A stretch of DNA of 64,000 nt from Xiamenia xianingshaonis. GTDB taxonomy: Bacteria; Actinomycetota; Coriobacteriia; Coriobacteriales; Eggerthellaceae. The position numbers and the translations under genes were made by a program. The stretch lies in assembly GCF_017945865.1 (NCBI RefSeq), contig NZ_CP072829.1, positions 372,001 through 436,000 of the forward strand, in the 5' to 3' direction. Positions 1 to 7,684 of the stretch are shown here, piece by piece (position 1 is the first letter of the stretch; each line of letters starts with the position of its first letter). The notes below the pieces were generated by a model. It was not told the DNA's origin, ran no database searches, and saw nothing but the letters and a program-made list of their open reading frames with translations.

Positions 1-1305
1 ATGGCCTTGTTCTACCTTGTCTACGAGCACGATGAAGAGCAGCGCGTCGCAACGATCGCGGAAAGCGCCGCAGCCTTCCTTGAAGACAAGGACACGCAAG
101 ACAGCGTGCGCATCCTGGAAGGCCAGCTGGGGCAGGACATTCGCTACACGCTCGTGGATCCGCAGGGCAACGTCGTCTTCGACAGCGGTGGGAACGTGGA
201 CGAGAACCATGCCGACCGTCCGGAAATCCTGGAAGCGCGGGAAAAGGGCATAAGCACCGTCACGCGCTATTCTTCGACGCTGGGGAAAGACACCATCTAC
301 ACGGCGGTCCTTCTGGATTCGGGAAACGTGCTCCGCTTGTCGGAAGAGCGGGCGTCGTTCGTCTCCGTCTTCAAATCGACTGAACCCGCGCTCATCGTTG
401 CGCTTGCCGCCGCATTCGTGCTGTCCGTCGCGCTTTCGCGGCTGCTCACGCATCGCACCGTGGCCCCGCTCAACCAGATCGACGTGGCCAGCCCCCTCGA
501 AAACGAAACGTACGAAGAAATGCGGCCGCTCCTTTCAAGAGTGGAGGCGCAGCAGCGGCAGCTCATGGAACAGAACCGAGAGCTTGCCCGCGCCGAGAAC
601 ATCCGGCGGGAGTTTTCCGCAAACGTCTCGCACGAGATGAAGACGCCGCTGCAGGTCATCTCGGGCTATGCGGAACTGCTTGCCGGCGGCAAGATACCGC
701 AAAAGGATGCAGAGCGGTTCGCCCGCATCATTCTGACGGAATCGGCAAATATGACCGATCTGATCAACGATGTGCTGGTGCTCTCCCGCATCGACGATCC
801 CGTGATGGAAAACGCCGGCAAGGAAGAAGTGGAGCTGTTGTCGCTGTCGCACGAGATCGTGACGCGGTTTTTGCCGCTCGCCGAGAAGCAGTCGGTGAGC
901 ATTCGCTGCCTAGGCTCGTCCGTCGTGGTCGACGGCAACAAAAGCCTCCTCGACCAGCTGGTGTCGAACCTCCTTTCAAACGCCTTGAAATACAGCGATC
1001 CGGACGGGGAAGTCGTCGTGCTCGTGGGCAAAAGCATCGCTCCTCCCGATTCGGAAGGGACGCCGATGGCCTACATCCGGGTCAGGGACAACGGGTGCGG
1101 CATTCCGCTTGAAGAGCAGCACAAGATTTTCGAGCGATTCTATCGCGTGGACAAAAGCCGCTCGAAGGAAAGCGGCGGCACGGGTTTGGGGCTTGCCATC
1201 GCCAAGCATGCCGCCGTGTTCCACAACGGCACCATCTCGGTCGAAAGCAGCGTCGGCCGCGGGTCGGTGTTCACGGTCCGCATTCCGACCGAGCACGAAG
1301 GGTAG
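1..1305 (+). CDS. Sensor histidine kinase, PhoR-like (5' truncated by window edge)
   Basis: Membrane histidine kinase that would phosphorylate a response regulator encoded upstream, outside the window. The visible protein starts inside or just after the first membrane helix, so the Met at base 1 is probably internal. An extracytoplasmic sensor region (about residues 15-120) is followed by a second membrane segment (about 126-147), a HisKA domain with the phospho-accepting His in VSHEMKTPL (His211), and a HATPase domain with N box (SNLLSNALKYS), DNGCGIP and GGTGLGLAIAK. This order matches PhoR/PhoQ-class kinases. The ligand is not evident. It ends 46 bp before the convergent acetyltransferase gene. 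Confidence 0.9.
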   Translation: MALFYLVYEHDEEQRVATIAESAAAFLEDKDTQDSVRILEGQLGQDIRYTLVDPQGNVVFDSGGNVDENHADRPEILEAREKGISTVTRYSSTLGKDTIYTAVLLDSGNVLRLSEERASFVSVFKSTEPALIVALAAAFVLSVALSRLLTHRTVAPLNQIDVASPLENETYEEMRPLLSRVEAQQRQLMEQNRELARAENIRREFSANVSHEMKTPLQVISGYAELLAGGKIPQKDAERFARIILTESANMTDLINDVLVLSRIDDPVMENAGKEEVELLSLSHEIVTRFLPLAEKQSVSIRCLGSSVVVDGNKSLLDQLVSNLLSNALKYSDPDGEVVVLVGKSIAPPDSEGTPMAYIRVRDNGCGIPLEEQHKIFERFYRVDKSRSKESGGTGLGLAIAKHAAVFHNGTISVESSVGRGSVFTVRIPTEHEG

Positions 1306-1351
1306 TCGGCGGTTTCTTGATCAGGCGCACAAGATTGCGTGCGGCGGGATG

Positions 1352-1936
1352 CTAGGTCAAGTTACCCGTGTCTAACTTTCGGATGACGCGGCAGGGGTTG
1401 CCGGCGGCGACCACGTCGCTTGGCACGTCTCGCGTCACGACCGACCCCGACCCGATCACCGTCCGGTCGCCGATGGCAACGCCGGGGTTGACGACGACGT
1501 TCGCGCCTATCCAGACGTCGTTTCCAATGCGGATGGGCCGCGCCGTTTCCAGCCCTGACCGGCGCGTGGCGGCGTCGATCGGATGGGTGGCCGTGCAGAG
1601 GACCACCCGCGGGCCGAGCATGACGTTGTCACCCACCGTTATGGGGGCGCAGTCGAGCATGATGCAGTCGAAGTTGGCGTAGAAGTTCTTGCCGATCGAG
1701 ATGTGGGCGCCGTAGTCGCAGCGAAACGGCGGCTCGATGAAGGACCCCGGCCCGATGGCAGCGAAAAGCTCTGCGAGGACTTCCCGTTGGGGGTGGGTGC
1801 CTTCGGCTTCATTGATCATGCGCACAAGGCGACGCGCCCGGTGTCGCATCGCTGCAAGCTCGGCGTCGTCGCATCGGTACAGCTCTCCGGCGAGCATGCG
1901 CTCCCGCTCCGTTTTCCTTGCGTCGTCGTTGTCCAT
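1352..1936 (-). CDS. Sugar O-acetyltransferase (Maa/LacA/NodL, left-handed beta-helix)
   Basis: Acetyl-CoA-dependent O-acetyltransferase of the maltose/galactoside acetyltransferase group, 194 residues, the usual size. An N-terminal Mac domain (ERERMLAGELYRCDDAEL) precedes hexapeptide repeats forming the left-handed beta-helix, with the catalytic His in CTATHPIDA and the C-terminal signature PSDVVAAGNPCRVIRKL. The ATG is preceded by AAGGGG. It is the last gene of a minus-strand group, 351 bp downstream of a second acetyltransferase. Its last ~50 bases have a degenerate copy in that gap (2208-2257). The acceptor sugar cannot be predicted. Confidence 0.9.
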   Translation of the reverse strand: MDNDDARKTERERMLAGELYRCDDAELAAMRHRARRLVRMINEAEGTHPQREVLAELFAAIGPGSFIEPPFRCDYGAHISIGKNFYANFDCIMLDCAPITVGDNVMLGPRVVLCTATHPIDAATRRSGLETARPIRIGNDVWIGANVVVNPGVAIGDRTVIGSGSVVTRDVPSDVVAAGNPCRVIRKLDTGNLT

Positions 1937-2040
1937 GCGCGCCCCTTGCCACGGTCTTGCCGTTTTCCCGTAAAAGCTTAGGGCATTGTCGCTCGCGTTT
2001 GCCGGCTTCTTGAATTCTCCAAAAGGCGTTTGGCCTGGCC

Positions 2041-2257
2041 GGCGCGGCTGGCACCGCCGGGGCGCTAGATTGCTTGCGGCGGGGCGGAATGTGCGGCTGG
2101 CGCGGCTAGCACCGCCGGGGCGCTAGGTTGGTGCCAGCCGGCAGCGGGCAATGGACGGAAGTGCGGCCGCCCGCCATGGTGCTAGGCTGGTGCGGCCGCC
2201 GTTGTGCGCTAGAACAAGTTACCCGTTTCTAACTTCCGGATGACGCCGCAGGGGCGC
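2041..2257. repeat. GC-rich near-tandem repeats plus remnant of an acetyltransferase 3' end
   Basis: This fills the 351-bp gap between the two acetyltransferase genes. Two 31-bp near-identical units (2041-2071 and 2099-2129) each end in GCGCTAG, and further GCTAG-ending degenerate units follow to about 2212. Positions 2208-2257 closely repeat 1351-1400, the 3' end of the downstream acetyltransferase, and read on the minus strand as CGVIRKLETGNLF followed by a stop. The reading frame breaks just upstream of that, so this is the tail of a lost paralogue or of a partial duplication. No intact gene is present. Confidence 0.6.
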
Positions 2258-2287
2258 CAGAGCCGCCGGCACCCCTGCCGGCAACCG

Positions 2288-2932
2288 TCAATCGGTGGCG
2301 CATTCGCATGCCAGCTCGTCGGCCGTCAGCATGCGGATCATCCGTGCCGGCACGCCGCCGACGATGCAGTTCGCGGGCACGTCCTTCGTGACGACGGCGC
2401 CGGCCGCCACGACCGCGCCCTCGCCGATGGTCACGCCGGGAAGCACGGTCGCGTTCGACCCGATCCACGCGCGGTTGCCGATGCGTATCGGCGCGGGGAT
2501 GAGCGACTGGCGCCTTGCGGGCGCGAGGTCGTGGTTCAGCGTCGCCAGCACGACGTTGTGCCCGATGAGGACGTCGTCGCCGATATAGATGCCGCCCTGG
2601 TCCTGGAACCGGCAGCCGGAATTGACGAACACCCGGCGCCCGAGGTGGATGTTGCGCCCGTAGTCGGTCGTGAACGGGGGAAACAGGGCGAATTCGTCGT
2701 CAACGGGCCTGCCGATGATGCGCGAAAACAGCGCCCGCACCTCTTCGGGCTCGTGGTAGGAGCCGTTGAGCTCTGCGGCCAGGCGCAGGGACTGCTGCGA
2801 GGTTTCGCGCATGAAGCGCACGATGTCCGCTCTTTCCTCGGCGGTGGCTTTCCCGGAATTCAGGTACGCAAGCGCGTCGCCCATGTTGTCGGCGGCGAGT
2901 TCGCGAGGCTTTTCGATGCGTTCGTTGTTCAT
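2288..2932 (-). CDS. Acyltransferase, left-handed beta-helix family
   Basis: A second hexapeptide-repeat O-acetyltransferase, 214 residues, clearly different from the 1352-1936 protein. Its N-terminal helical part ([20 protein letters not shown]) differs from the Mac domain, and the repeats run from about residue 80 ([19 protein letters not shown]) with the catalytic His in [10 protein letters not shown] and the end motif [11 protein letters not shown]. It starts 15 bp after the stop of the alpha/beta hydrolase gene and probably shares its transcript. The ribosome site (AGAAAGCG) is weak, consistent with translation coupled to the upstream gene. Substrate unknown. Confidence 0.88.
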   Translation of the reverse strand: MNNERIEKPRELAADNMGDALAYLNSGKATAEERADIVRFMRETSQQSLRLAAELNGSYHEPEEVRALFSRIIGRPVDDEFALFPPFTTDYGRNIHLGRRVFVNSGCRFQDQGGIYIGDDVLIGHNVVLATLNHDLAPARRQSLIPAPIRIGNRAWIGSNATVLPGVTIGEGAVVAAGAVVTKDVPANCIVGGVPARMIRMLTADELACECATD

Positions 2933-2947
2933 GGTCGTGCGCGCTTT

Positions 2948-3919
2948 CTACAGGTTTTCTTCGAGGAAGGCCTGCATGGCGTCGAAGGGGATGAAGTCGT
3001 AGTTGTCGTACAGGTCGCAATGCGTGGCCCCCGCCACTTCGACGAATTGCTTGTTGCTGCCGTTGAGCTGGGCGAATGCGTCGCGGCCCATGTAGAGCGA
3101 ATGCGCCTCGCTGCCGTGTGCGACCATGACGGCGCTCGTGATTTCGCCGGCCCAGCACAGGATCGGCTGGTTCAGGAAGCTCATGGTGCCGATGTTGGTC
3201 CAGCCGTCGTTGGAATTGAGCGAGCGGGGATGGTAGCCGCGGGGCGTTTTGTAGTACGCGTGGTACTGCTTGACGAAGTCCGGCGCGTCGGCGGGAAGCG
3301 GGTCGACCACGCCGCCCGAGCGGGGATACGCGCCCGTCCGGTAGTCGCGCGTGCGGTCTTCGCAGAACTGCTTGCGCGCCTCGTGCCTGCTTTCGGGGCT
3401 GTCCTGCGCGTCGAAGTAGCCTTTTGCGGCGATGCGGCTCATGTCGTACATGGTGGAGACGATCGTGGCTTTCACGCGCACATCGATGGCGGCGGCGTTG
3501 AGGGCAAGGCCGCCCCAGCCGCAAATGCCGATGATGCCGATGCGGTCGCAGTCGACGTCGCTTCGGCAGGAGAGGTAGTCCACGGCGGCTTGGAAGTCCT
3601 CGGTGTTGATGTCGGGCGACGCCATGTAGCGGGGCGCGCCGCCGCTTTCGCCGGTGAACGACGGATCGAAGGCCAGGGCGAGGAACCCGCGCGAGGCCAT
3701 CTCCTGGGCATACAGCCCGCTCGCCTGCTCTTTCACGGCGCCGAAAGGCCCGCTCACGGCCAGGGCCGCCAGCTTGGCGTCAGGCTTGCAGTCCCGCGGT
3801 CGGTACAGGTCTGCGGCCAGGTCGATGCCGTAGCGGTTGTGGAACACGACCTTCTTGTGGTGCACCTTGTCGTTTTTGGGGAACACCTTGTCCCATTTTG
3901 GGGTCAGTTCAAGTTGCAT
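2948..3919 (-). CDS. Alpha/beta hydrolase with Cys nucleophile (YcjY/dienelactone-hydrolase-like)
   Basis: A 323-residue cytoplasmic alpha/beta hydrolase. The nucleophile elbow reads GIIGICGWGG, so Cys replaces the common Ser, as in dienelactone-hydrolase-like proteins, and the C-terminal His lies in GATHCDLYD. The opening motif KVVFHNRYGIDLAADLYRP is typical of the YcjY group. The ATG is chosen because AAGGAG stands seven bases before it; the reading frame stays open 395 codons further upstream only because of GC bias. It lies between the aldo/keto reductase and an acetyltransferase on the same strand, which suggests a small catabolic or detoxification operon under the divergent TetR regulator. 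Confidence 0.88.
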   Translation of the reverse strand: MQLELTPKWDKVFPKNDKVHHKKVVFHNRYGIDLAADLYRPRDCKPDAKLAALAVSGPFGAVKEQASGLYAQEMASRGFLALAFDPSFTGESGGAPRYMASPDINTEDFQAAVDYLSCRSDVDCDRIGIIGICGWGGLALNAAAIDVRVKATIVSTMYDMSRIAAKGYFDAQDSPESRHEARKQFCEDRTRDYRTGAYPRSGGVVDPLPADAPDFVKQYHAYYKTPRGYHPRSLNSNDGWTNIGTMSFLNQPILCWAGEITSAVMVAHGSEAHSLYMGRDAFAQLNGSNKQFVEVAGATHCDLYDNYDFIPFDAMQAFLEENL

Positions 3920-4190
3920 GCGACGCTCCTTTTCAGTATGAGTGCGGCGAAGAGTTGGGGCTGCCGGCGCCGCCCGCGATCGAGCGCAGGGCCGCCGGCG
4001 CTTGGGGCGCGGTCGCTTAGGGCTTCGCGGCCGAGCCGCCCGCCTTCGCTGCAAGCATTGTTCAACAGGCTGCTTTGAATTGCAAATGCCTGTGGCTGAT
4101 GGAACTATATGCGTTCTAGGCATAGATTTTCCGGGGCAACCGCAGTACCTGGGGCGGCCGGCTGGAACTGCCGCAGCGTTCGGGACTGCC

Positions 4191-4255
4191 GCGGCGGGCG
4201 AGTGTGGCCGGCGTTTGGGGCTGCGGCGGCGGGCGAGTATGGCCGGCGTCGGGGG
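4191..4255. repeat. GC-rich 35-bp near-tandem repeat
   Basis: Two 30-bp near-identical units (4191-4220 and 4226-4255), starting GCGGCGGGCGAG, lie in the 365-bp gap between the hydrolase and the aldo/keto reductase genes. The rest of the gap (3920-4190) shows no gene or clear site. The gap is long for genes of one presumed operon. Confidence 0.55.
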
Positions 4256-4284
4256 TTCTGCTGTGTCTGGTGCTGCCGTTTCCC

Positions 4285-5472
4285 CTATCGGCTGATCAGG
4301 CGCGTGCCAAGACGGATGAACGCTGGCAAGCCGGGGACCTGCAGGCGGCGTTTGACCGACGCGAGCGATCCGGGAATGTCGATGTGCTGGGGACACTTGC
4401 TGACGCACGCGCCGCACTGGACACAGTCGCTGGCAAAGTGCGCGTCGCCCACCATGGCGCCCGACGCGGTGACGTACTGCTGCATGCCCTGGTACCAGCC
4501 GTGCGCGAAGGAGGCGTTGTAGGCGGCGAAGCACGAGGGGATGTTGACGCCTTTCGGGCACGGCATGCAATAGCCGCAGCCGGTGCAGGGGACCTTGTAG
4601 CTTTCGGCGATCGAGGCTCGGGCCAGCTCGACGGCTTGGCGCTCGGCCGACGTGAGCGCGTTGGGCAGGGCTTCGCAGGCGGTGTCGGCGTTTTCGCTCA
4701 CCTGGGACGGCGCGTTCATGCCCGACAGCACCATCGTCACCTCGGGGTGGTCCCACACCCACCGCAGCGCGAGGCGCACCGGGTCGGCGGGGATGCCCGC
4801 GTCGGCGAGGATCGCCTGCGCGTCGACAGGCAGCTCGGCCGCCAGCTTGCCGCCGAGCAGGGGTTCCATCACGAACACCGGCAGGCCGCGCTCGGCTGCG
4901 GCAACGAGCCCGGCGGTGCCGGCCTGGTAGTGCTCGTTCAGATAGTTGTACTGGATTTGGCAGAAGTCCCAGTCGTAGGCGTCGAGCAGGACCGGGAAGT
5001 CCGCTTCGGGGCCGTGGTAGGAAAAGCCGATGCGCACGATGCGGCCGGCCGCCTTCTGCCGCGCGATCCACGCTTCGATGCCCAGCGACGCGAGCCGCCG
5101 CCACGACTGCGCGCTGGTCAGGTTGTGAATCAAGTAGTAGTCGATGCGGTCGGTGCCCAGGCGCGTTTGGGACGCCTGCAGATAGCGGTCGAAGTCGTCG
5201 GCCGCCTCGCAGCGGGGCGTCGGCAGCTTGGTGGCCAGATTGACGCGTTCGCGCAGGTCAGGGTTGCGGGCGAACACCTCGCCGAGCGCTTGCTCGCTGC
5301 CGCGGTAGATGTAGGCGGTGTCCAGGTAATTGACGCCGCGGTCGACGGCGAGGCGCAGCAGCTTTTCGGTCGCCGCAAGGTCGATCTTTCCGGCGGTCGT
5401 TGGCAGGCGCATGCAGCCGAACCCCAGCGCTGAAAGCTTGTTGCCGTCGGTGGGATCGGTCCTGAATTGCAT
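4285..5472 (-). CDS. Aldo/keto reductase with C-terminal 4Fe-4S domain
   Basis: A 395-residue oxidoreductase. The AKR barrel carries the tetrad residues in YLDTAYIYRGSE (Asp, Tyr), LATKLP (Lys) and YYLIHN (His). The last ~100 residues contain two ferredoxin-like cysteine clusters, CTGCGYCMPCPKG and CVQCGACVSKCP, so electrons may pass between NAD(P)H and an iron-sulfur partner, as in the ferredoxin-tailed AKR group common in strict anaerobes. The ATG (MQFRTDPTDG) follows AAGGAGG at good spacing; the 13 residues upstream in frame are discarded. It is divergent from the TetR gene across a 101-bp region carrying a perfect palindrome. Confidence 0.92.
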   Translation of the reverse strand: MQFRTDPTDGNKLSALGFGCMRLPTTAGKIDLAATEKLLRLAVDRGVNYLDTAYIYRGSEQALGEVFARNPDLRERVNLATKLPTPRCEAADDFDRYLQASQTRLGTDRIDYYLIHNLTSAQSWRRLASLGIEAWIARQKAAGRIVRIGFSYHGPEADFPVLLDAYDWDFCQIQYNYLNEHYQAGTAGLVAAAERGLPVFVMEPLLGGKLAAELPVDAQAILADAGIPADPVRLALRWVWDHPEVTMVLSGMNAPSQVSENADTACEALPNALTSAERQAVELARASIAESYKVPCTGCGYCMPCPKGVNIPSCFAAYNASFAHGWYQGMQQYVTASGAMVGDAHFASDCVQCGACVSKCPQHIDIPGSLASVKRRLQVPGLPAFIRLGTRLISR

Positions 5473-5493
5473 GGCGGGGCCTCCTTGCCTACA

Positions 5494-5538
5494 ATAAGTT
5501 GCGGCATGCAACTTGCATGCGACAGACTATAAGTTGCA
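5494..5538. promoter_or_regulatory. Probable TetR operator between aldo/keto reductase and tetR
   Basis: Positions 5504-5520 form a perfect 8-1-8 palindrome, GCATGCAA C TTGCATGC. The flanks repeat ATAAGTTGC at 5494-5502 and 5529-5537. It lies midway between two divergent start codons, the usual place for an autoregulated TetR operator. Binding is inferred; only the symmetry is seen. Confidence 0.6.
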
Positions 5539-5573
5539 GAGCGAAACCTGTCAACGGATTCGGGAAGGAAGCG

Positions 5574-6329
5574 ATGGGCGCTGCAAAAACAGGAGCGCGG
5601 GGCGCGAAAGGGACGGGCGGGGCAAAGGCGCCGCGCCGCCGCGCGCGTACCGACGAGCAGAAGCAAAGCCGCCTCGCCGACATCCTAGACGCGGCCGAGC
5701 GCTTGCTCGACGGCTGCGCCTGTCGCGACGTCACGATGATCAGGCTTGCCGAGGACGTGGGCTGTTCGCGCACGAACCTGGCCCATTACGTGGCCTCGAA
5801 GGAAGAGGTTCTCCTGCTTTTGTACGTCCGCTCGCTGCAGAGCCTCTTTGACGACGCGCGGGCGCTTCTCGAGAATCGCCTGGTGGAAGGAGCAAAACCG
5901 CCCAAGCCGACCGAGCTGGCGAAGGCGGCGCGGCTGCTTGCCCCCGTCGTTGCCAGGCATGCCGACTTCGGGCGCGTCGGGGCACTGCTTGCCGGCGTCG
6001 TCGAGGCGAATGTGACGCCAGAGCGGCTCGTCGCGTGCAAGGCGACCGTCGCCGATCTGCTGCAGAGGGCGTCGGACCTGCTGGCTTCCGCGGGGCTGCT
6101 GCCCTCGCCGGCGTGCGCTTCGGAGTTTCTGCTCGGCCTGTCCTGGTATGCGGCGGGCCTGTATCCTGCGGCGCATTCGCTGCCCATCTGGGTTGAAGCG
6201 TCGCAGACGGCGAGCTGTCCGCAGCAAGACTACGAACTGGCACTGCGGAGATATCTCGAAGTGCAGCTCGCCGGCTATTGGGCGCTTGAGGATGCGGCGC
6301 AAGGCAGGACCGAGGGAAGCGCCGGCTGA
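5574..6329 (+). CDS. TetR/AcrR-family transcriptional regulator
   Basis: A 251-residue one-component regulator. A basic, low-complexity N-terminus (residues 1-25) leads into the TetR helix-turn-helix: ADILDAAERLLDGC, then DVTMIRLAEDVGCSRTNLAHYVASKEEVLL. The C-terminal ligand domain has no recognisable family signature. The ATG at 5574 follows GGAAGG; earlier in-frame Met codons overlap the palindrome and lack a ribosome site. By position it should repress itself and the divergent aldo/keto reductase/hydrolase/acetyltransferase genes. The effector is unknown. Confidence 0.88.
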   Translation: MGAAKTGARGAKGTGGAKAPRRRARTDEQKQSRLADILDAAERLLDGCACRDVTMIRLAEDVGCSRTNLAHYVASKEEVLLLLYVRSLQSLFDDARALLENRLVEGAKPPKPTELAKAARLLAPVVARHADFGRVGALLAGVVEANVTPERLVACKATVADLLQRASDLLASAGLLPSPACASEFLLGLSWYAAGLYPAAHSLPIWVEASQTASCPQQDYELALRRYLEVQLAGYWALEDAAQGRTEGSAG

Positions 6330-6502
6330 TTCGGCCCCGCCCTGGGTCGCAGGTAGGCGGTTTGGAGGCGTGAACTGGCGCTTTCCGAGCCGGCCAGTGC
6401 GTCCTGGGCGGCTGGGCGCAAGGCGGCCGGCGCGCGAGGGCGAGCCGTGCTGCGGAAGGGCCCGGCGCCATGCGGCTCGACCCCCCGCCTCGCCCGTGCC
6501 TG

Positions 6503-6759
6503 ATGTGGAGAAATTGTGTACTGGAGATTATTCAGGTCTATTTCGGGGGGTTCCAGCATCAATTTTGCATTATCCATAGTTGGAAATAATCGAAAATGAT
6601 GCATATATGCGGTTATTCCCTGCAAAAAAGGGTGGTATCGCACCGAAAAAGGGGTTTGGAGTGCGCATTTTTGCCCCAGAAGGCTGGATTTTGTGTCAAA
6701 AAGATGCGAAGCATCGCCAATTTGGCAGTAAAAATCTCCAGCACACATATTCTTCACAT
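6503..6759. repeat. Inverted-repeat-bounded element, copy 1 (~257 bp)
   Basis: The left end (6503-6529) and right end (6733-6759) are inverted copies of each other with 23 of 27 matches: ATGTGGAGAAATTGTGTACT... against AATCTCCAGCACACATATTC... read in reverse. The interior is AT-richer than the surroundings and has a small hairpin (CCCTGCAAAAAAGGG). A second copy lies at 52541-52785, with the same ends and an interior block that matches in inverted orientation. No ORF with a coding signal is inside. It resembles a MITE or large extragenic palindrome; no target duplication is visible. It occupies most of the 530-bp gap before the glycosylase gene. Confidence 0.7.
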
Positions 6760-6811
6760 AAGCAAGCGCCTTCCAAAAGGCCGGCCGCTCTTTCCACCGG
6801 CCCGCGTCGGC

Positions 6812-6817
6812 TATAAT
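6812..6817 (+). promoter_or_regulatory. -10 box (TATAAT) of the DNA glycosylase gene
   Basis: A perfect TATAAT, preceded by GGC, lies 42 bp upstream of the ATG at 6860 and just outside the right end of the inverted-repeat element. No convincing -35 hexamer is seen. Confidence 0.55.
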
Positions 6818-6859
6818 CGGCATCTCCCCGAAAAACCTCGACTCTTCGGAGCGCGACTC

Positions 6860-7519
6860 ATGACACCTCCGCCTGCGACGTCCGATTCGCCTCGGCAGCC
6901 CGCAACGCACGCCTCGCCCCAACAACTCGCCGGCCCTGACCAGCCGGCTTGCGTGCGTGAGGCGCTCGCCGCTGACCAGCGCAAACCGGCCAGCGTTGCC
7001 CGTTCGGCGGTTGCGCCCTCGCAGTCGGCTCGCGTGCGCCACCCCATTTGCCCGGTGTTCGACGATCGGTCACGCGTGCTGCTGCTCGGCACGATGCCTT
7101 CGCCCGCATCGCGCCAGGTCGGCTTTTACTACGGGCATCCGCGCAACCGCTTCTGGACCGTGCTTGCCCGCCTGTTTGGCGAGCCCGTTCCTGCAACTGT
7201 CGATGTCCGCCGCGACCTGGCGCTTCGCCACGGCATCGCGCTGTGGGACGTGCTGGCCGAATGCACGATCCGCGGAGCCAGCGACGCGTCGATCGGCGAG
7301 TGCGTCCCAAACGACATTGCGGGTCTGCTGAAGAAAGCTCCGATAGAGGCCGTGTTTTGCACGGGGGCGAAAGCGGCGCAGCTCTACAGTCGCTATTGCG
7401 AACCAAGTACTGAAATAGAAGCCATACGCTTGCCGTCGACGAGCCCGGCAAACGCGTCCGCCTCGCTGGAAGACCTCGTGGAAGCCTACCGCCGCATCCT
7501 GCCGTACTGTCGCAGCTGA
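6860..7519 (+). CDS. DNA-deoxyinosine glycosylase (family 6 UDG superfamily, HDG)
   Basis: Base-excision repair enzyme expected to remove hypoxanthine (deaminated adenine) from DNA. The core begins at RHPICPVFDDRSRVLLLGTMPSP; SRQVGFYYGHPRNRFWTVL is characteristic of the family, followed by LWDVLAECTIRGASDASI and VFCTGAKAAQLY. The 219-residue form has ~55 extra Pro/Ala-rich residues at the N-terminus. The ATG at 6860 is chosen because GGAG lies eight bases upstream and the -10 box at 6812 excludes the earlier in-frame starts. A hairpin follows the stop, before the convergent ROK gene. Confidence 0.85.
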   Translation: MTPPPATSDSPRQPATHASPQQLAGPDQPACVREALAADQRKPASVARSAVAPSQSARVRHPICPVFDDRSRVLLLGTMPSPASRQVGFYYGHPRNRFWTVLARLFGEPVPATVDVRRDLALRHGIALWDVLAECTIRGASDASIGECVPNDIAGLLKKAPIEAVFCTGAKAAQLYSRYCEPSTEIEAIRLPSTSPANASASLEDLVEAYRRILPYCRS

Positions 7520-7579
7520 AAGCCGCTCTCGGCCAACGCGTGCAGGGGTTCGGACAGGCTGTAGCGGCGAGCGGCTTTT
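7519..7579. terminator. Terminator hairpin between glycosylase and ROK genes
   Basis: Ten-base arms AAAGCCGCTC (7519-7528) and GAGCGGCTTT (7569-7578) with a 40-base loop, ending in TTTT. It lies between convergent genes. Confidence 0.5.
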
Positions 7580-7684
7580 GCGTGTCTCGGCGTGCGTTGG
7601 CTTGCAAGATGCGCGGGCGTCCTGCGCGTCTTGCCGCCGCGCCGCTGCCGTCGTCTGGCGCTCTCAGAGGCGCCGTCCGCTGCG

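Noticed and set aside
2240-4078. 612-codon plus-strand frame across the acetyltransferase and hydrolase genes
   Set aside because: It runs opposite to two well-supported genes and through an intergenic gap, and has no recognisable domain.
6596-6859. N-terminal extension of the DNA glycosylase reading frame
   Set aside because: It lies within the inverted-repeat element and upstream of the TATAAT at 6812, so it would not be in the message.
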